Shown here piece after piece: positions 1-9,042 of a DNA stretch of 36,914 bases. The stretch comes from JAHBNG01 sp039028975 (lineage in GTDB: Bacteria; Chloroflexota; Anaerolineae; Caldilineales; Caldilineaceae): positions 1 to 36,914 of the forward strand of contig JBCCHB010000159.1 in NCBI GenBank assembly GCA_039028975.1, given 5' to 3'. The first letter of the stretch is position 1; each line of letters starts with the position of its first letter. The notes under the pieces were generated by a model that was given only the letters and a program-made list of their open reading frames with translations, ran no database searches and was not told the origin of the DNA. The translations under genes were made by a program, and so were the position numbers.

Positions 1-138
1 CAACCCTAAACTGACCAGCGTTGCTCATATACACAACAACCATTCATCAGAGATTGCTACACAAAGAGAGCACGCTGGCCCAACATGCCAAACTCAAACG
101 TGCCAAATCATTAATGTTTCACCAAGGAGAGGTAAAGA

Positions 139-3100
139 ATGAACCGATTATCACCCAGGCAAATATGGAAAACAATTGCCCGCAGCACCCGAACACTACT
201 CAACGCCTTTCTGGCAGCCTCGCTGTTGCTGGGGTTAATCCCACCACCATTGGTGAGCCACGTGGCAACCCATACGGCAGACCTGACAGGTTTTGAAAAC
301 CTGTCAGGTCTTGGGGACCAGCTTGCCGACGCCTTGACTGAGCCATCGGCGGCCAAAGGCGCGCCTATGGACGCATCGCTGAAGAGGGGCACAAACGCAC
401 CGACCCATGCACCGCTTGCGCAGACGACGGTGATCTTCAACGCCGATTTTGAGTCAGCGACAGGGGATAATAGTGGTTGGACTACCACTGGTTCTACTGC
501 GTCTGCGGGTCTCTGGGCGCGAGGCTCGCAACCACAATACTCAAACGTCAATTATGTGGTTCAAATTCCTCCGCAGAATGGTGGCAACAACTATGCGACT
601 GGATTAGGGGCTGATTTCAGTGGTGTGTCTGGCGACGTAGATGATGGAGCAGCGATTCTCAACTCCCCATCCATCGCGCTACCAGCAGGCCAACGAATCA
701 ACCTCACCTATGACTTCTATGTCGGCCTCAATACCGCTACAACCAATTCCTATGTGCGTGTTGAAATTGTGCGTGCGTCAGACGACGTCGTGCTGGAGAC
801 GCTCTACAACATAGAAAATATGCCTCATGGTGTTGCCGCAGTTTGGACACCCCATGCCGCGACCCTCTCCGACTATGCTGGTGAGACGGTCTATCTGCGC
901 GTGACAGCCAATGATGGAGACGGTTTTATTGTGGAGTCAGCCATCGACAACGTGCAGCTTGCCACCTCTGCGCCGACAAGTTTGGGTGGCCAAGTTTGGC
1001 ACGATACAGACGACAATGGTCAATTTGACGGTGGGGAAGGTGGCTTATCTGGCATTCTCGTGGAGCTACTAGACGAGAACCAACTACCTGTAGACGATCC
1101 GGCTGCGCCTGGCTATCAAGGTGCCGTTCGCCTCACCGAGCCAAATGGAAGTTATGCCTTCGACGATGTGCCACCAGGCAACTACATGATACGGATTGCA
1201 ACGCCGCCTGGTGACTATGGGGCCTCTTCGACGGCAACGTCCACGACTGACAACGGCATCGACAATGACGACAACGGTATCCAAAGCGAAGCGGGGCGTA
1301 CGATTCTCTCTCCTGTTATCGCCATCAGCGACGGCGAAACGGATGAGACCATCGATTTCGGTCTGGTTGCTTCGCCAACGCTGCCCACTTTCCTCTACTC
1401 GACCCTGCCTACGTTTAACTGGCGCAATGCCGGCGATACAGCTGGTGCAGAATGGCTACTTTCCGATACAACCCGCACTTGGACAACAAACTACACCGAC
1501 ATCTTTGGGAATCCGGAAACGCTCGATGTGACCATGACAATCATCGACCCCGACAATCGCAACATCGATCCCGATGTCTTTGATGCTGGGTCGCACCCCT
1601 TTGATCCAAGTGGGGGATGTGATCCGCTGCCCGCAAGTATCGATGATGTTCTCAGCCCAGGCTCGGTTGACGATCCATGGGATTCGGAGTGTCGGCTTGG
1701 CTCGTTTGCTACCGAGACGAATGGTGATTACGGTGCAGATTATCTAACGTTTGCAATGAAAGCAGAAGATGCCACAGAGCGGGTAACGCTGCGCTTCACC
1801 TTTGACAAAGTTGTGAGAATCACCAATTTAAGCGTCAGTGACATCGATGCCAATGGACAAGGGTGGTCGTCTCGTAGTGGACTCGATGGGCTGCTCACTG
1901 TACGTGAGTCGTCAGGCGGTTCATATCAAGATCGGGTCGAGATCTATGCTTGGCGTGATGGGGTACCCGTGGCTGTCACTTATACAAACGGCAACACCTT
2001 GTTCTTTGCCGACGGCACCTCCTATGCCATCTATGACACTAACGTAAACTTGAACGTGCCCGCCGACACGGCGTCTGCTGAAACGACCTTTAGTACGGCG
2101 ACAGGTATCGACACCTTTGAGATTGTCTACTCAAACGGCTCTGATGATGCGACACAGGAACGCTATCGCCCCGGTTGGTATAGCTGGTGGTCAGACACCC
2201 AAGGAAACACCATCGGTGCCAGCGATGATCAAGCCATTCGCATTTCCGGTTTTGGTTTGGTCGCCGCCGATACAGCCAACATTTCTGGCGCCGTCACCGT
2301 TGACACAGATAACGATGGCGCTGGCGATTCTCCACTTGCCAACGTTCAACTACAGCTCCAAGATACCTTGGGCAATCCAGTGAATGATGCCAATGGCAAC
2401 CCTGTTGCACCCGTCACGACCGACAGCATGGGCAACTACACCTTTACGCTGCTGATTCCCGATGATTACCAGGTTGTGGAAGTTCAGCCAGCCGACTACA
2501 CCGATGTCACCGACGGAGACACGACAGACGCTGGCGACGATACACCCAATACCGACACACTCGATAACATCATTCCCGTTTCGGTGACGGCCAGCGAGAC
2601 CGATAGCGGCAACGACTTTGTCGAGCGAGCAGCAGCCCAAGGCACCATCACCATCGTCAAGCAGACCGACGGCAACGATGCCACCTTCACCTTTAGCAGC
2701 GCCGACGGCGACCTGAACGGTCTTTCCATCCCCACAACCGGCGGAACCGGAACCAGCACGGTCATCACTAAGACCATCGGCTCTTACGTCATTACGGAAG
2801 ATACGCTGGCGGGCTGGGGCGTGACCAGCATCACGGTTAGCGGCGATACCGACGGCGGCTCGACGTCGTCTGGCTCTGCGGCCACGATAGACTTGGACGA
2901 AGGCGAGAATATCGTCGTCACCTTCAACAATGGCGAGATCATCGCCTGTGGCACCAACGCCGCTACTGATCTAGGTGGCACCATCTGGCGGGACTTTGAC
3001 TCCGACGGTCTACTCGATGCCAATGAGTCGGGCTTCACCAACGTCACCGTCACGGCCTACGACAACAACGGCCTAGTGACCACGGCCCCGGTCAACAGCG

Positions 3101-6100
3101 ACGGCACCTACAACTTCGACGACATCTTCAATGGCCGCACCGGCGACGATGCCCACATCCGGCTGGAGTTCAGCGGCCTGCCCGACTGGGCGACCAGTGG
3201 CGTGCAAGGCACCAACAGCGGCACCACCGTCCAGCACCACAGTGCGGCGAGCTGTGCTGCTGACCTGGCTGTGCAGAACCCAACCGACTTCTGCCAAGCG
3301 GATCCGCCATTGACAGTCGCCTGCTATTTACAACCGCTCGATGCCACGGCCACGGCCTGGACGGACGAACCGGCCATTGTGCAGATTCCCTACGAGTCTG
3401 GTACCACGGCCACCGACACCAGCGCCATCAATACAGTTGAGGACGAAGCATTCAAGACCATACTGGCCACCAACGGCGAGGTCGGTTCGGTCTTTGGATT
3501 GGCCTTTGACCAGGGCGAGGGCATCATCTATACCTCTGCCTTTATGAAGCGCCACGTACCCTACGGCCCATCTGGCGTTGACGCCATCTATAAGATTGAT
3601 GGCACGGGTGTATCGACCTTTGTGGATCTACACGCGCTGGTTGGTGGCACGCCAGCGGGGACAGATGAACATTCACCCAACGTCAACAACTACCAAGAAG
3701 ATGACGTATGGGATGCCGTTGGCAAGAGCAGCTTTGCTGGCTTGGCTATCTCTGAGGATGGCTCTACCCTCTATGTGGTAACGATGACTGATGCTGACCG
3801 CCAGCTCTACAAGATTAACGTGCCAGCCGACGGCACCAACCCACTGGCTGCTGACGTGCAATCCTTTGTGCTGCCCAGCCCGGCTGACTGCCCAGCCCAC
3901 CCATCAACCGGTGGCGGGGAACTAAACCACAATCTGCGGCCGGGCGCGCTGGAGTACAGCGATGGCACCCTCTATGTTGGATTGACCTGTACGGCCGAGT
4001 CAACTCAGGATACAGGTGACTTGAAGGGCTACGTCTATACCTTCGACCCAACCAACAACACCTTTGGCAGCACCCCATTGCTGACCATTCCCTTCAACTA
4101 TGCTCGGACAAACGTGACCAGTAACCCAGTCGTTGCCCCTGGTGCCTTCAACCCGTGGACAACTGTACAGATGACCTTTGCCACATCGCCTGCTTTGAAT
4201 GGCCGGGACGACAATGCCAGCTATCCCATGCCCTGGCTGATGGACATTGGCTTTGCCGACGACGGCTGTATGGTCTTGGGCATCGCCGACCGCTTTGGCC
4301 ATCTCTCAAGCGGTCGGAACAGCCCGCCTGTGCAGCTCAACGGCAACGCCGGTGGAGACATTCTGAAGGCTTGTAACCTATCGAGTACTTGGACGCTGGA
4401 AAGCAACGGCAACGATGGCGTCAACCCGGCAACAGCCGGTGCCGGAACCAATTCAGGTCCAGGCAATGGCGAGTTCTTCCATGATGAAGCCTTTGACATG
4501 GTATCTGATACCTATCACACCGAGATTAGCAACGGTGCCTTTGCCATTCTGCGCGGCAAGGAAGAGGTTGTGTTAGGCGTCTACGACCCTGCACCCCGGC
4601 CGGGCACGCTGCCGAATGGGGCCACTGCCTTTGATTCGGGTGGCTTGGCCTACCTGAGCACAGTTGATGGCTCAAGAACCCGCTCCTACATGTTATTCAA
4701 TCGGCTCGAGAATGGTGGAGAGACGGGCAATGGCTTTGACAAGGCCAGCGCTACCGGCGACATTGTGGCCTTCTGTGACGCCGCCCCGCTAGAAATCGGC
4801 AACTACGTCTGGCTGGACGAAGACGGCGACGGCATCCAAGATCCGTGCGAAGAGCCGATTCCTGGCGTCACGGTGGAGCTGCTGGATGCGGGTGGTGCCT
4901 CTCTGGCCACGGCAGTCACCGACGCCAATGGCGAATACTACTTCGTAGACGCCACCGATCCGCGCTTGGCCGCGGGTGGCGTCTACGAGACCGTGCCCAT
5001 CAGCGTAGGTGTGGCCACCAGTCTCACGCCCAGCACCACCTACCAGATCCGCATCGACACCACCCAGGCCGCGGTCTCCGCCTACTCGTTGACCACCGCC
5101 AACGCCAACTCTGGCAGCACCCTGCCCGACGGCGTCGACTCGGACGCTACCCAGAGTGGTGACTACGCCATCATCGACATCGTCACGCCAGAGGCTGGTC
5201 ACAATGACCACACCTTCGACTTTGGCTTCAAGCCAAGCAGCGTGGTTGTGGGCAACCGCGTCTGGTACGACGCCAACGACAACGGTGTCATCGACGGTTT
5301 TGAGAATTCCTACGGCATCGACGGGGTGACGGTGGAATTGCTAGATAGCACCAGTGCCATCACCGCCACCACAACCACAACCAACGGCGGCTTCTACCTC
5401 TTTACCACCAATCTCAATGGTGACCTGCTGCAGGACGGCGACTACCAGGTCCGCATCCCGGCCACCAACAATATGGGGGCGGCCGGTTCGGCCCTGCCGC
5501 TAGACGACTGGCGCTCCAGCACGGACACGGGCGATGCCGCCGACCCCAACACGGACGTGGACTCGGACGACAACGGCGCAGGCACCACCAATGGCGTAGA
5601 CATTACCAGTGGCACGGTGAGCCTAGCTGTCGGTACCGAACCTGATACCGCAGTGGACGGGGACGACACCAATGGCAACCTGACCGTGGACTTTGGCTTT
5701 GTCGATGTCTGTAGCACAGCCAATGGCGACCTGGGCGGCAACGTCTTCCGCGACTTCAACTCGGACGGCATCTTGGATACCAACGAACCGGGCTGGCTGG
5801 ACGGCATCACCGTGACCGCCTACGACAACGACGGTAACGTCACCACAACCACCATCAACCCCGATGGTTCCTACGACTTTGACGCCATCTTCCCCAACCC
5901 AGTGACCGATGCCGACCATATCCGGCTCGAGTTCAGCGGCCTGCCCGACTGGGCCACAGCTGGCGTGGCTGGCACCAACAGCGGCACCACCGTGCAACAT
6001 CACAAGACGGCAAGCTGTGGGGCTGATCTGGCCGTGCAGAATCCAACTGACTACTGCCAGAGCAACCCCAAAGCAGCCACAAGTTGCTATGTGAACGGGG

Positions 6101-8685
6101 ACCAATCAGTAGGCTCCGATGCGTTAGTAACTTGGTCATATACTAATCGAGGCACTGACACCCTTGACAAAGCTTCGGTGAGTGCAACAGATGACATCGC
6201 TAGTGTTTGGGGATTGGCATATAACCGAACGAATGAAACGCTGTATGCGTCTGCATTTGTAAAACGTCATGTCGGCTTAACTGCAGCCGGTGCGGACGCC
6301 ATTTTTACCATAGACCCAAATACAGGTGTCGAAAATGGCACGCTATGGTTAGAGTTGGAAGATGATCTGGGTATTAGTGTTGGAAGTGTCCCGACCGCTA
6401 CCGTACGCAATCTTCCCGCCGATGTCACACAACCCAGTACAGATGCTGATGTCTTTCCACTCGTGGGCAAAGTTGGTTTGGGAGATTTGGATATTTCTGA
6501 GGACATGCAAACGCTTTGGGTCATGAATTTAGCTGACAAAACTGTCTATGCGATTGATATTGCTACCAAGTCTATCAACGGCTCCTATGCCGTCCCTAAC
6601 CACTGTCCTGTAGCTAATGATAACAGGCCATTTGCCGTGAAATATCATGATGGAGCGGTCTATGTCGGCACAGTTTGTAGCGCAGAAAGTTCGCAAGATG
6701 TCAACGATCTGCGGGCCTATATCTACCAGCTTCCAGATGATGGTGTAAGTACAACCATGACGCTCGTTAACTTAGGTGACCGAACTGATGGTGGTATTGA
6801 TCTGGATTATGAACGAGAGTACGCTGCTTCTGATCCAGGCACAGGTGATTGCCGCTCATTCACGGGATGGTATCCCTGGGCAAACACATTTAACCCGCTC
6901 GGCATCTGCGATGTATTGGTAGGGCCAAAGTATCGGTGGGTCTACCCAACACCGATACTCTCGAACATAGAGTTTGATGATGATGGTTCGATTATCTTAG
7001 CGTTTATGGACCGTAGTGGACATCAAGGTGGTAGCGAAAATGTAAACCTGGACGCCTCAGTTAGCCGACTTGAGGTTGTTATCGGTGGCGATTTGCTCCG
7101 TGCCTGTAAAATAGCTGACGGCACCTATACATTCGAGGGGTCAGATGCTAGCTGTGCCCAAACTCAGTTCAATGGCTCAGGTAGCGCTGACACGACCTTT
7201 GGCGAATTTGAATATTACAATGATGACTCTTCTAGAACAGGGGGGACTGCCCATATGGAGGCCAGCCTTGGCAGTGCGATAATGCTTGTCGGTTCAGGGG
7301 AAGTTGTCATGACGATGATGGATCCAACTGGAGACTTTGACGAAGGTGGTGTGGGCTTTTTTGATAATATAACGGGACTACAAACAGATCAGTATCGAGT
7401 GTATAAAGGGGACACTGATCTAAATGGTCTCTTTGCCAAGGCAGCCGGTCTAGGTGAGCTAACGATGTTGTGCGACGCCGCTCCGCTCGAAATTGGCAAC
7501 TACGTCTGGCTGGACGAAGACGGCGACGGCATCCAGGACCCATGTGAGGAGCCGATTGCAGGCGTAACGGTCGAGCTGTTGGATGCGGGCGGCACATCGC
7601 TGGCCGCGGCCACGACCGACGCCAATGGCGAATATTACTTCGTCGATGCCACCGACCCGCGATTGGCCGCGGGTGGCATCTACGAGACGGTGCCCATCAG
7701 CGTCGGTGTGGCAACCAGCCTCACGCCCAGCACCACCTACCAGATCCGCATCGACACCACCCAGGCGGCCGTCTCGGCCTACGAACTAACCACAGCCAAT
7801 GTGGCAAGCGGCACCACCTTGCCCGACGCGGTTGACTCAGACGGCGTGGAGAGCGGCAACAATGCGGTCATCAGCCTAACCACGGGCAATGCCGGGTCCA
7901 ACGACCACACCTTCGACTTTGGCTTCAAGGAGTCAAGCGTGCGCATCGGCAACCGCGTCTGGATCGACAGCAGCGGCAACGGCCTGGACGACAGCGAAAC
8001 CGGCGTTGACGGCGTGACCGTCGAGCTGCTAAACGACGCCGGTACGGTCATCTCGACCACGACCACGGCCAACGGCGGCTACTATCTCTTTACCACCGAC
8101 AACACCGGCGCTCTCCTGCATGATGGCGACTACCAAGTGCGTATCCCGGCCAGCAACTTTGGCGACGGGCAGCCGCTGCAATACTACCAGAGCACCTCGC
8201 CAGATGGCGGCGACCCAGACAACGACACCGACCTAGACGACAACGGACCAGGCAGCGCTACTGGTGCCGACGTGACCAGCGACCTGATCACCGTAAGCGT
8301 GGGCGGGGAGCCGACAACCGACGGTGACGATGCCAACGGCAACCTGACCGTGGACTTTGGCTTCTACCTGCCGCCGGCGTCGCTGAGCGCGCAAAAGACG
8401 TTGGTGACGCCAACTGGTGCAGCCCTGGTTGGGGAGACAGTCAGCTTCCAACTGCGCATCGAAAACACGGGCCAGATGACCGTCACCGAGCTTTTGCTGA
8501 CCGACACGTACGACACAAGCGGTCTCCAGTTTAGCGGGGCATCTATCGCGCCCGACCTAACATCAACAGGCGTTCTGACGTGGACAGGTACCAACGGTGG
8601 CACAGACAGTTTAGCTGGCAATCTGCCCTTGGCACCGGGCGGCGTGGTCATCATCACGGTTGACTTCGTGGCGATTGAGCAATAG
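139..8685 (+). CDS. Giant secreted multidomain SdrD_B/propeller/DUF11 surface protein (2848 aa)
   Basis: Probably an exported surface or matrix protein; no catalytic motif was recognised. The ATG at 139 follows AGGAGAGG at 125-132, and residues about 10-40 form a signal/membrane segment. Visible modules, approximate residues: beta-sandwich (MAM/CBM-like) 98-278; SdrD_B-like 279-411; unassigned domain 412-712; SdrD_B-like 713-831; prealbumin-like fold 834-938; SdrD_B-like 945-1054; Cys-containing beta-propeller-like region 1055-1540; two SdrD_B-like 1546-1855; then the whole set again (SdrD_B-like from 1858, propeller about 1990-2440, two SdrD_B-like 2445-2740); DUF11 2741-2848. Asp-rich DxDxDG-type loops in the SdrD_B units suggest Ca2+ binding. 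No LPXTG, PEP-CTERM or T9SS signal is seen at the C-terminus, which stops inside the DUF11 fold. A palindrome is embedded in frame near residues 48-58. The second propeller is visibly more AT-rich than its flanks. The family assignment is firm at the level of domain type; the role is inferred. Confidence 0.88.
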   Translation: MNRLSPRQIWKTIARSTRTLLNAFLAASLLLGLIPPPLVSHVATHTADLTGFENLSGLGDQLADALTEPSAAKGAPMDASLKRGTNAPTHAPLAQTTVIFNADFESATGDNSGWTTTGSTASAGLWARGSQPQYSNVNYVVQIPPQNGGNNYATGLGADFSGVSGDVDDGAAILNSPSIALPAGQRINLTYDFYVGLNTATTNSYVRVEIVRASDDVVLETLYNIENMPHGVAAVWTPHAATLSDYAGETVYLRVTANDGDGFIVESAIDNVQLATSAPTSLGGQVWHDTDDNGQFDGGEGGLSGILVELLDENQLPVDDPAAPGYQGAVRLTEPNGSYAFDDVPPGNYMIRIATPPGDYGASSTATSTTDNGIDNDDNGIQSEAGRTILSPVIAISDGETDETIDFGLVASPTLPTFLYSTLPTFNWRNAGDTAGAEWLLSDTTRTWTTNYTDIFGNPETLDVTMTIIDPDNRNIDPDVFDAGSHPFDPSGGCDPLPASIDDVLSPGSVDDPWDSECRLGSFATETNGDYGADYLTFAMKAEDATERVTLRFTFDKVVRITNLSVSDIDANGQGWSSRSGLDGLLTVRESSGGSYQDRVEIYAWRDGVPVAVTYTNGNTLFFADGTSYAIYDTNVNLNVPADTASAETTFSTATGIDTFEIVYSNGSDDATQERYRPGWYSWWSDTQGNTIGASDDQAIRISGFGLVAADTANISGAVTVDTDNDGAGDSPLANVQLQLQDTLGNPVNDANGNPVAPVTTDSMGNYTFTLLIPDDYQVVEVQPADYTDVTDGDTTDAGDDTPNTDTLDNIIPVSVTASETDSGNDFVERAAAQGTITIVKQTDGNDATFTFSSADGDLNGLSIPTTGGTGTSTVITKTIGSYVITEDTLAGWGVTSITVSGDTDGGSTSSGSAATIDLDEGENIVVTFNNGEIIACGTNAATDLGGTIWRDFDSDGLLDANESGFTNVTVTAYDNNGLVTTAPVNSDGTYNFDDIFNGRTGDDAHIRLEFSGLPDWATSGVQGTNSGTTVQHHSAASCAADLAVQNPTDFCQADPPLTVACYLQPLDATATAWTDEPAIVQIPYESGTTATDTSAINTVEDEAFKTILATNGEVGSVFGLAFDQGEGIIYTSAFMKRHVPYGPSGVDAIYKIDGTGVSTFVDLHALVGGTPAGTDEHSPNVNNYQEDDVWDAVGKSSFAGLAISEDGSTLYVVTMTDADRQLYKINVPADGTNPLAADVQSFVLPSPADCPAHPSTGGGELNHNLRPGALEYSDGTLYVGLTCTAESTQDTGDLKGYVYTFDPTNNTFGSTPLLTIPFNYARTNVTSNPVVAPGAFNPWTTVQMTFATSPALNGRDDNASYPMPWLMDIGFADDGCMVLGIADRFGHLSSGRNSPPVQLNGNAGGDILKACNLSSTWTLESNGNDGVNPATAGAGTNSGPGNGEFFHDEAFDMVSDTYHTEISNGAFAILRGKEEVVLGVYDPAPRPGTLPNGATAFDSGGLAYLSTVDGSRTRSYMLFNRLENGGETGNGFDKASATGDIVAFCDAAPLEIGNYVWLDEDGDGIQDPCEEPIPGVTVELLDAGGASLATAVTDANGEYYFVDATDPRLAAGGVYETVPISVGVATSLTPSTTYQIRIDTTQAAVSAYSLTTANANSGSTLPDGVDSDATQSGDYAIIDIVTPEAGHNDHTFDFGFKPSSVVVGNRVWYDANDNGVIDGFENSYGIDGVTVELLDSTSAITATTTTTNGGFYLFTTNLNGDLLQDGDYQVRIPATNNMGAAGSALPLDDWRSSTDTGDAADPNTDVDSDDNGAGTTNGVDITSGTVSLAVGTEPDTAVDGDDTNGNLTVDFGFVDVCSTANGDLGGNVFRDFNSDGILDTNEPGWLDGITVTAYDNDGNVTTTTINPDGSYDFDAIFPNPVTDADHIRLEFSGLPDWATAGVAGTNSGTTVQHHKTASCGADLAVQNPTDYCQSNPKAATSCYVNGDQSVGSDALVTWSYTNRGTDTLDKASVSATDDIASVWGLAYNRTNETLYASAFVKRHVGLTAAGADAIFTIDPNTGVENGTLWLELEDDLGISVGSVPTATVRNLPADVTQPSTDADVFPLVGKVGLGDLDISEDMQTLWVMNLADKTVYAIDIATKSINGSYAVPNHCPVANDNRPFAVKYHDGAVYVGTVCSAESSQDVNDLRAYIYQLPDDGVSTTMTLVNLGDRTDGGIDLDYEREYAASDPGTGDCRSFTGWYPWANTFNPLGICDVLVGPKYRWVYPTPILSNIEFDDDGSIILAFMDRSGHQGGSENVNLDASVSRLEVVIGGDLLRACKIADGTYTFEGSDASCAQTQFNGSGSADTTFGEFEYYNDDSSRTGGTAHMEASLGSAIMLVGSGEVVMTMMDPTGDFDEGGVGFFDNITGLQTDQYRVYKGDTDLNGLFAKAAGLGELTMLCDAAPLEIGNYVWLDEDGDGIQDPCEEPIAGVTVELLDAGGTSLAAATTDANGEYYFVDATDPRLAAGGIYETVPISVGVATSLTPSTTYQIRIDTTQAAVSAYELTTANVASGTTLPDAVDSDGVESGNNAVISLTTGNAGSNDHTFDFGFKESSVRIGNRVWIDSSGNGLDDSETGVDGVTVELLNDAGTVISTTTTANGGYYLFTTDNTGALLHDGDYQVRIPASNFGDGQPLQYYQSTSPDGGDPDNDTDLDDNGPGSATGADVTSDLITVSVGGEPTTDGDDANGNLTVDFGFYLPPASLSAQKTLVTPTGAALVGETVSFQLRIENTGQMTVTELLLTDTYDTSGLQFSGASIAPDLTSTGVLTWTGTNGGTDSLAGNLPLAPGGVVIITVDFVAIEQ
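279..311. repeat. 33-bp near-perfect palindrome inside the coding region
   Basis: Two 16-bp arms, AGACCTGACAGGTTTT and AAAACCTGTCAGGTCT, flank a single central G. The element is 33 bp, a multiple of three, and is read through in frame as DLTGFENLSGL just after the signal segment of the giant protein. It has the look of a dispersed REP-like palindrome tolerated in a linker. Confidence 0.85.
2957..8360 (+). repeat. Intragenic tandem duplication of an SdrD_B + propeller + 2x SdrD_B module
   Basis: Two consecutive copies of about 2.7 kb (about 2957-5710 and 5717-8360). Matching landmarks are LEFSGLPDWAT and GTNSGTTVQHH in both copies, and CDAAPLEIGNYVWLDEDGDG at 4774 and again at 7471, an offset of 2697 bases. 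The SdrD_B flanks are nearly identical, while the propellers between them are much more diverged. Confidence 0.85.
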
Positions 8686-8770
8686 GAGAGTATGAACATG
8701 AATCACGATTCGCAAAATTACCATTGCTCAAATCAATTCTTGCCAAGCCGTGAATTAGACAATGGCGAGA

Positions 8771-8852
8771 ATGCGCAGCTCAAAGCTGCGCCTACGACAG
8801 AAGAATCAACATGCTCAACCGTAGGTGCGTGCTTGCAGCCGGACAAACATGG
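8771..8852. repeat. Hairpin repeat, copy A
   Basis: Left arm GCGCAGCTCAAAGCTGCGCC and right arm GGTGCGTGCTTGCAGCC form an imperfect inverted repeat with the TAC/GTA trinucleotides flanking an unpaired loop of roughly 25 bases. Same family as the copies at 8883, 13552, 13661, 13968, 14041, 14170 and 14289. Confidence 0.8.
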
Positions 8853-8882
8853 AAAGCAGAGATACCGTCGATTGGCCGAGGT

Positions 8883-8968
8883 TGCGCAGCTGCAAGCAGC
8901 GCCTACACGAGGCGAACGTGTTTGGCCCATTGTAGGTGCGGTTACCCTGCGGGACCGCACAAATGTGG
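8883..8968. repeat. Hairpin repeat, copy B
   Basis: The left arm GCGCAGCTGCAAGCAGCGCC is intact. The right arm is partly diverged (GTAGGTGCGGTTACCCTGCG and so on) but keeps GTAGGTGCG and CCGCACAAA. Confidence 0.75.
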
Positions 8969-9042
8969 CAAGACGTGAGTACCATCGGAAGAGCCAAACG
9001 CAACCACACAGCGAGCGTTCGAAAAAGGAAGTGAAAACCGGT

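Larger units (their letters stand above)
8686..9042. other. Repeat-filled gap between the two giant genes
   Basis: No independent gene is supported. The stretch is open in the frame of the downstream gene, and GGAGAG overlapping the upstream stop precedes ATGs at 8692 and 8698, so a 117-residue N-terminal extension is formally possible. Its sequence is mostly two copies of the hairpin repeat also found at 13552-14312 outside any credible gene, and the peptide lacks a signal sequence. I therefore treat it as intergenic. Confidence 0.65.
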
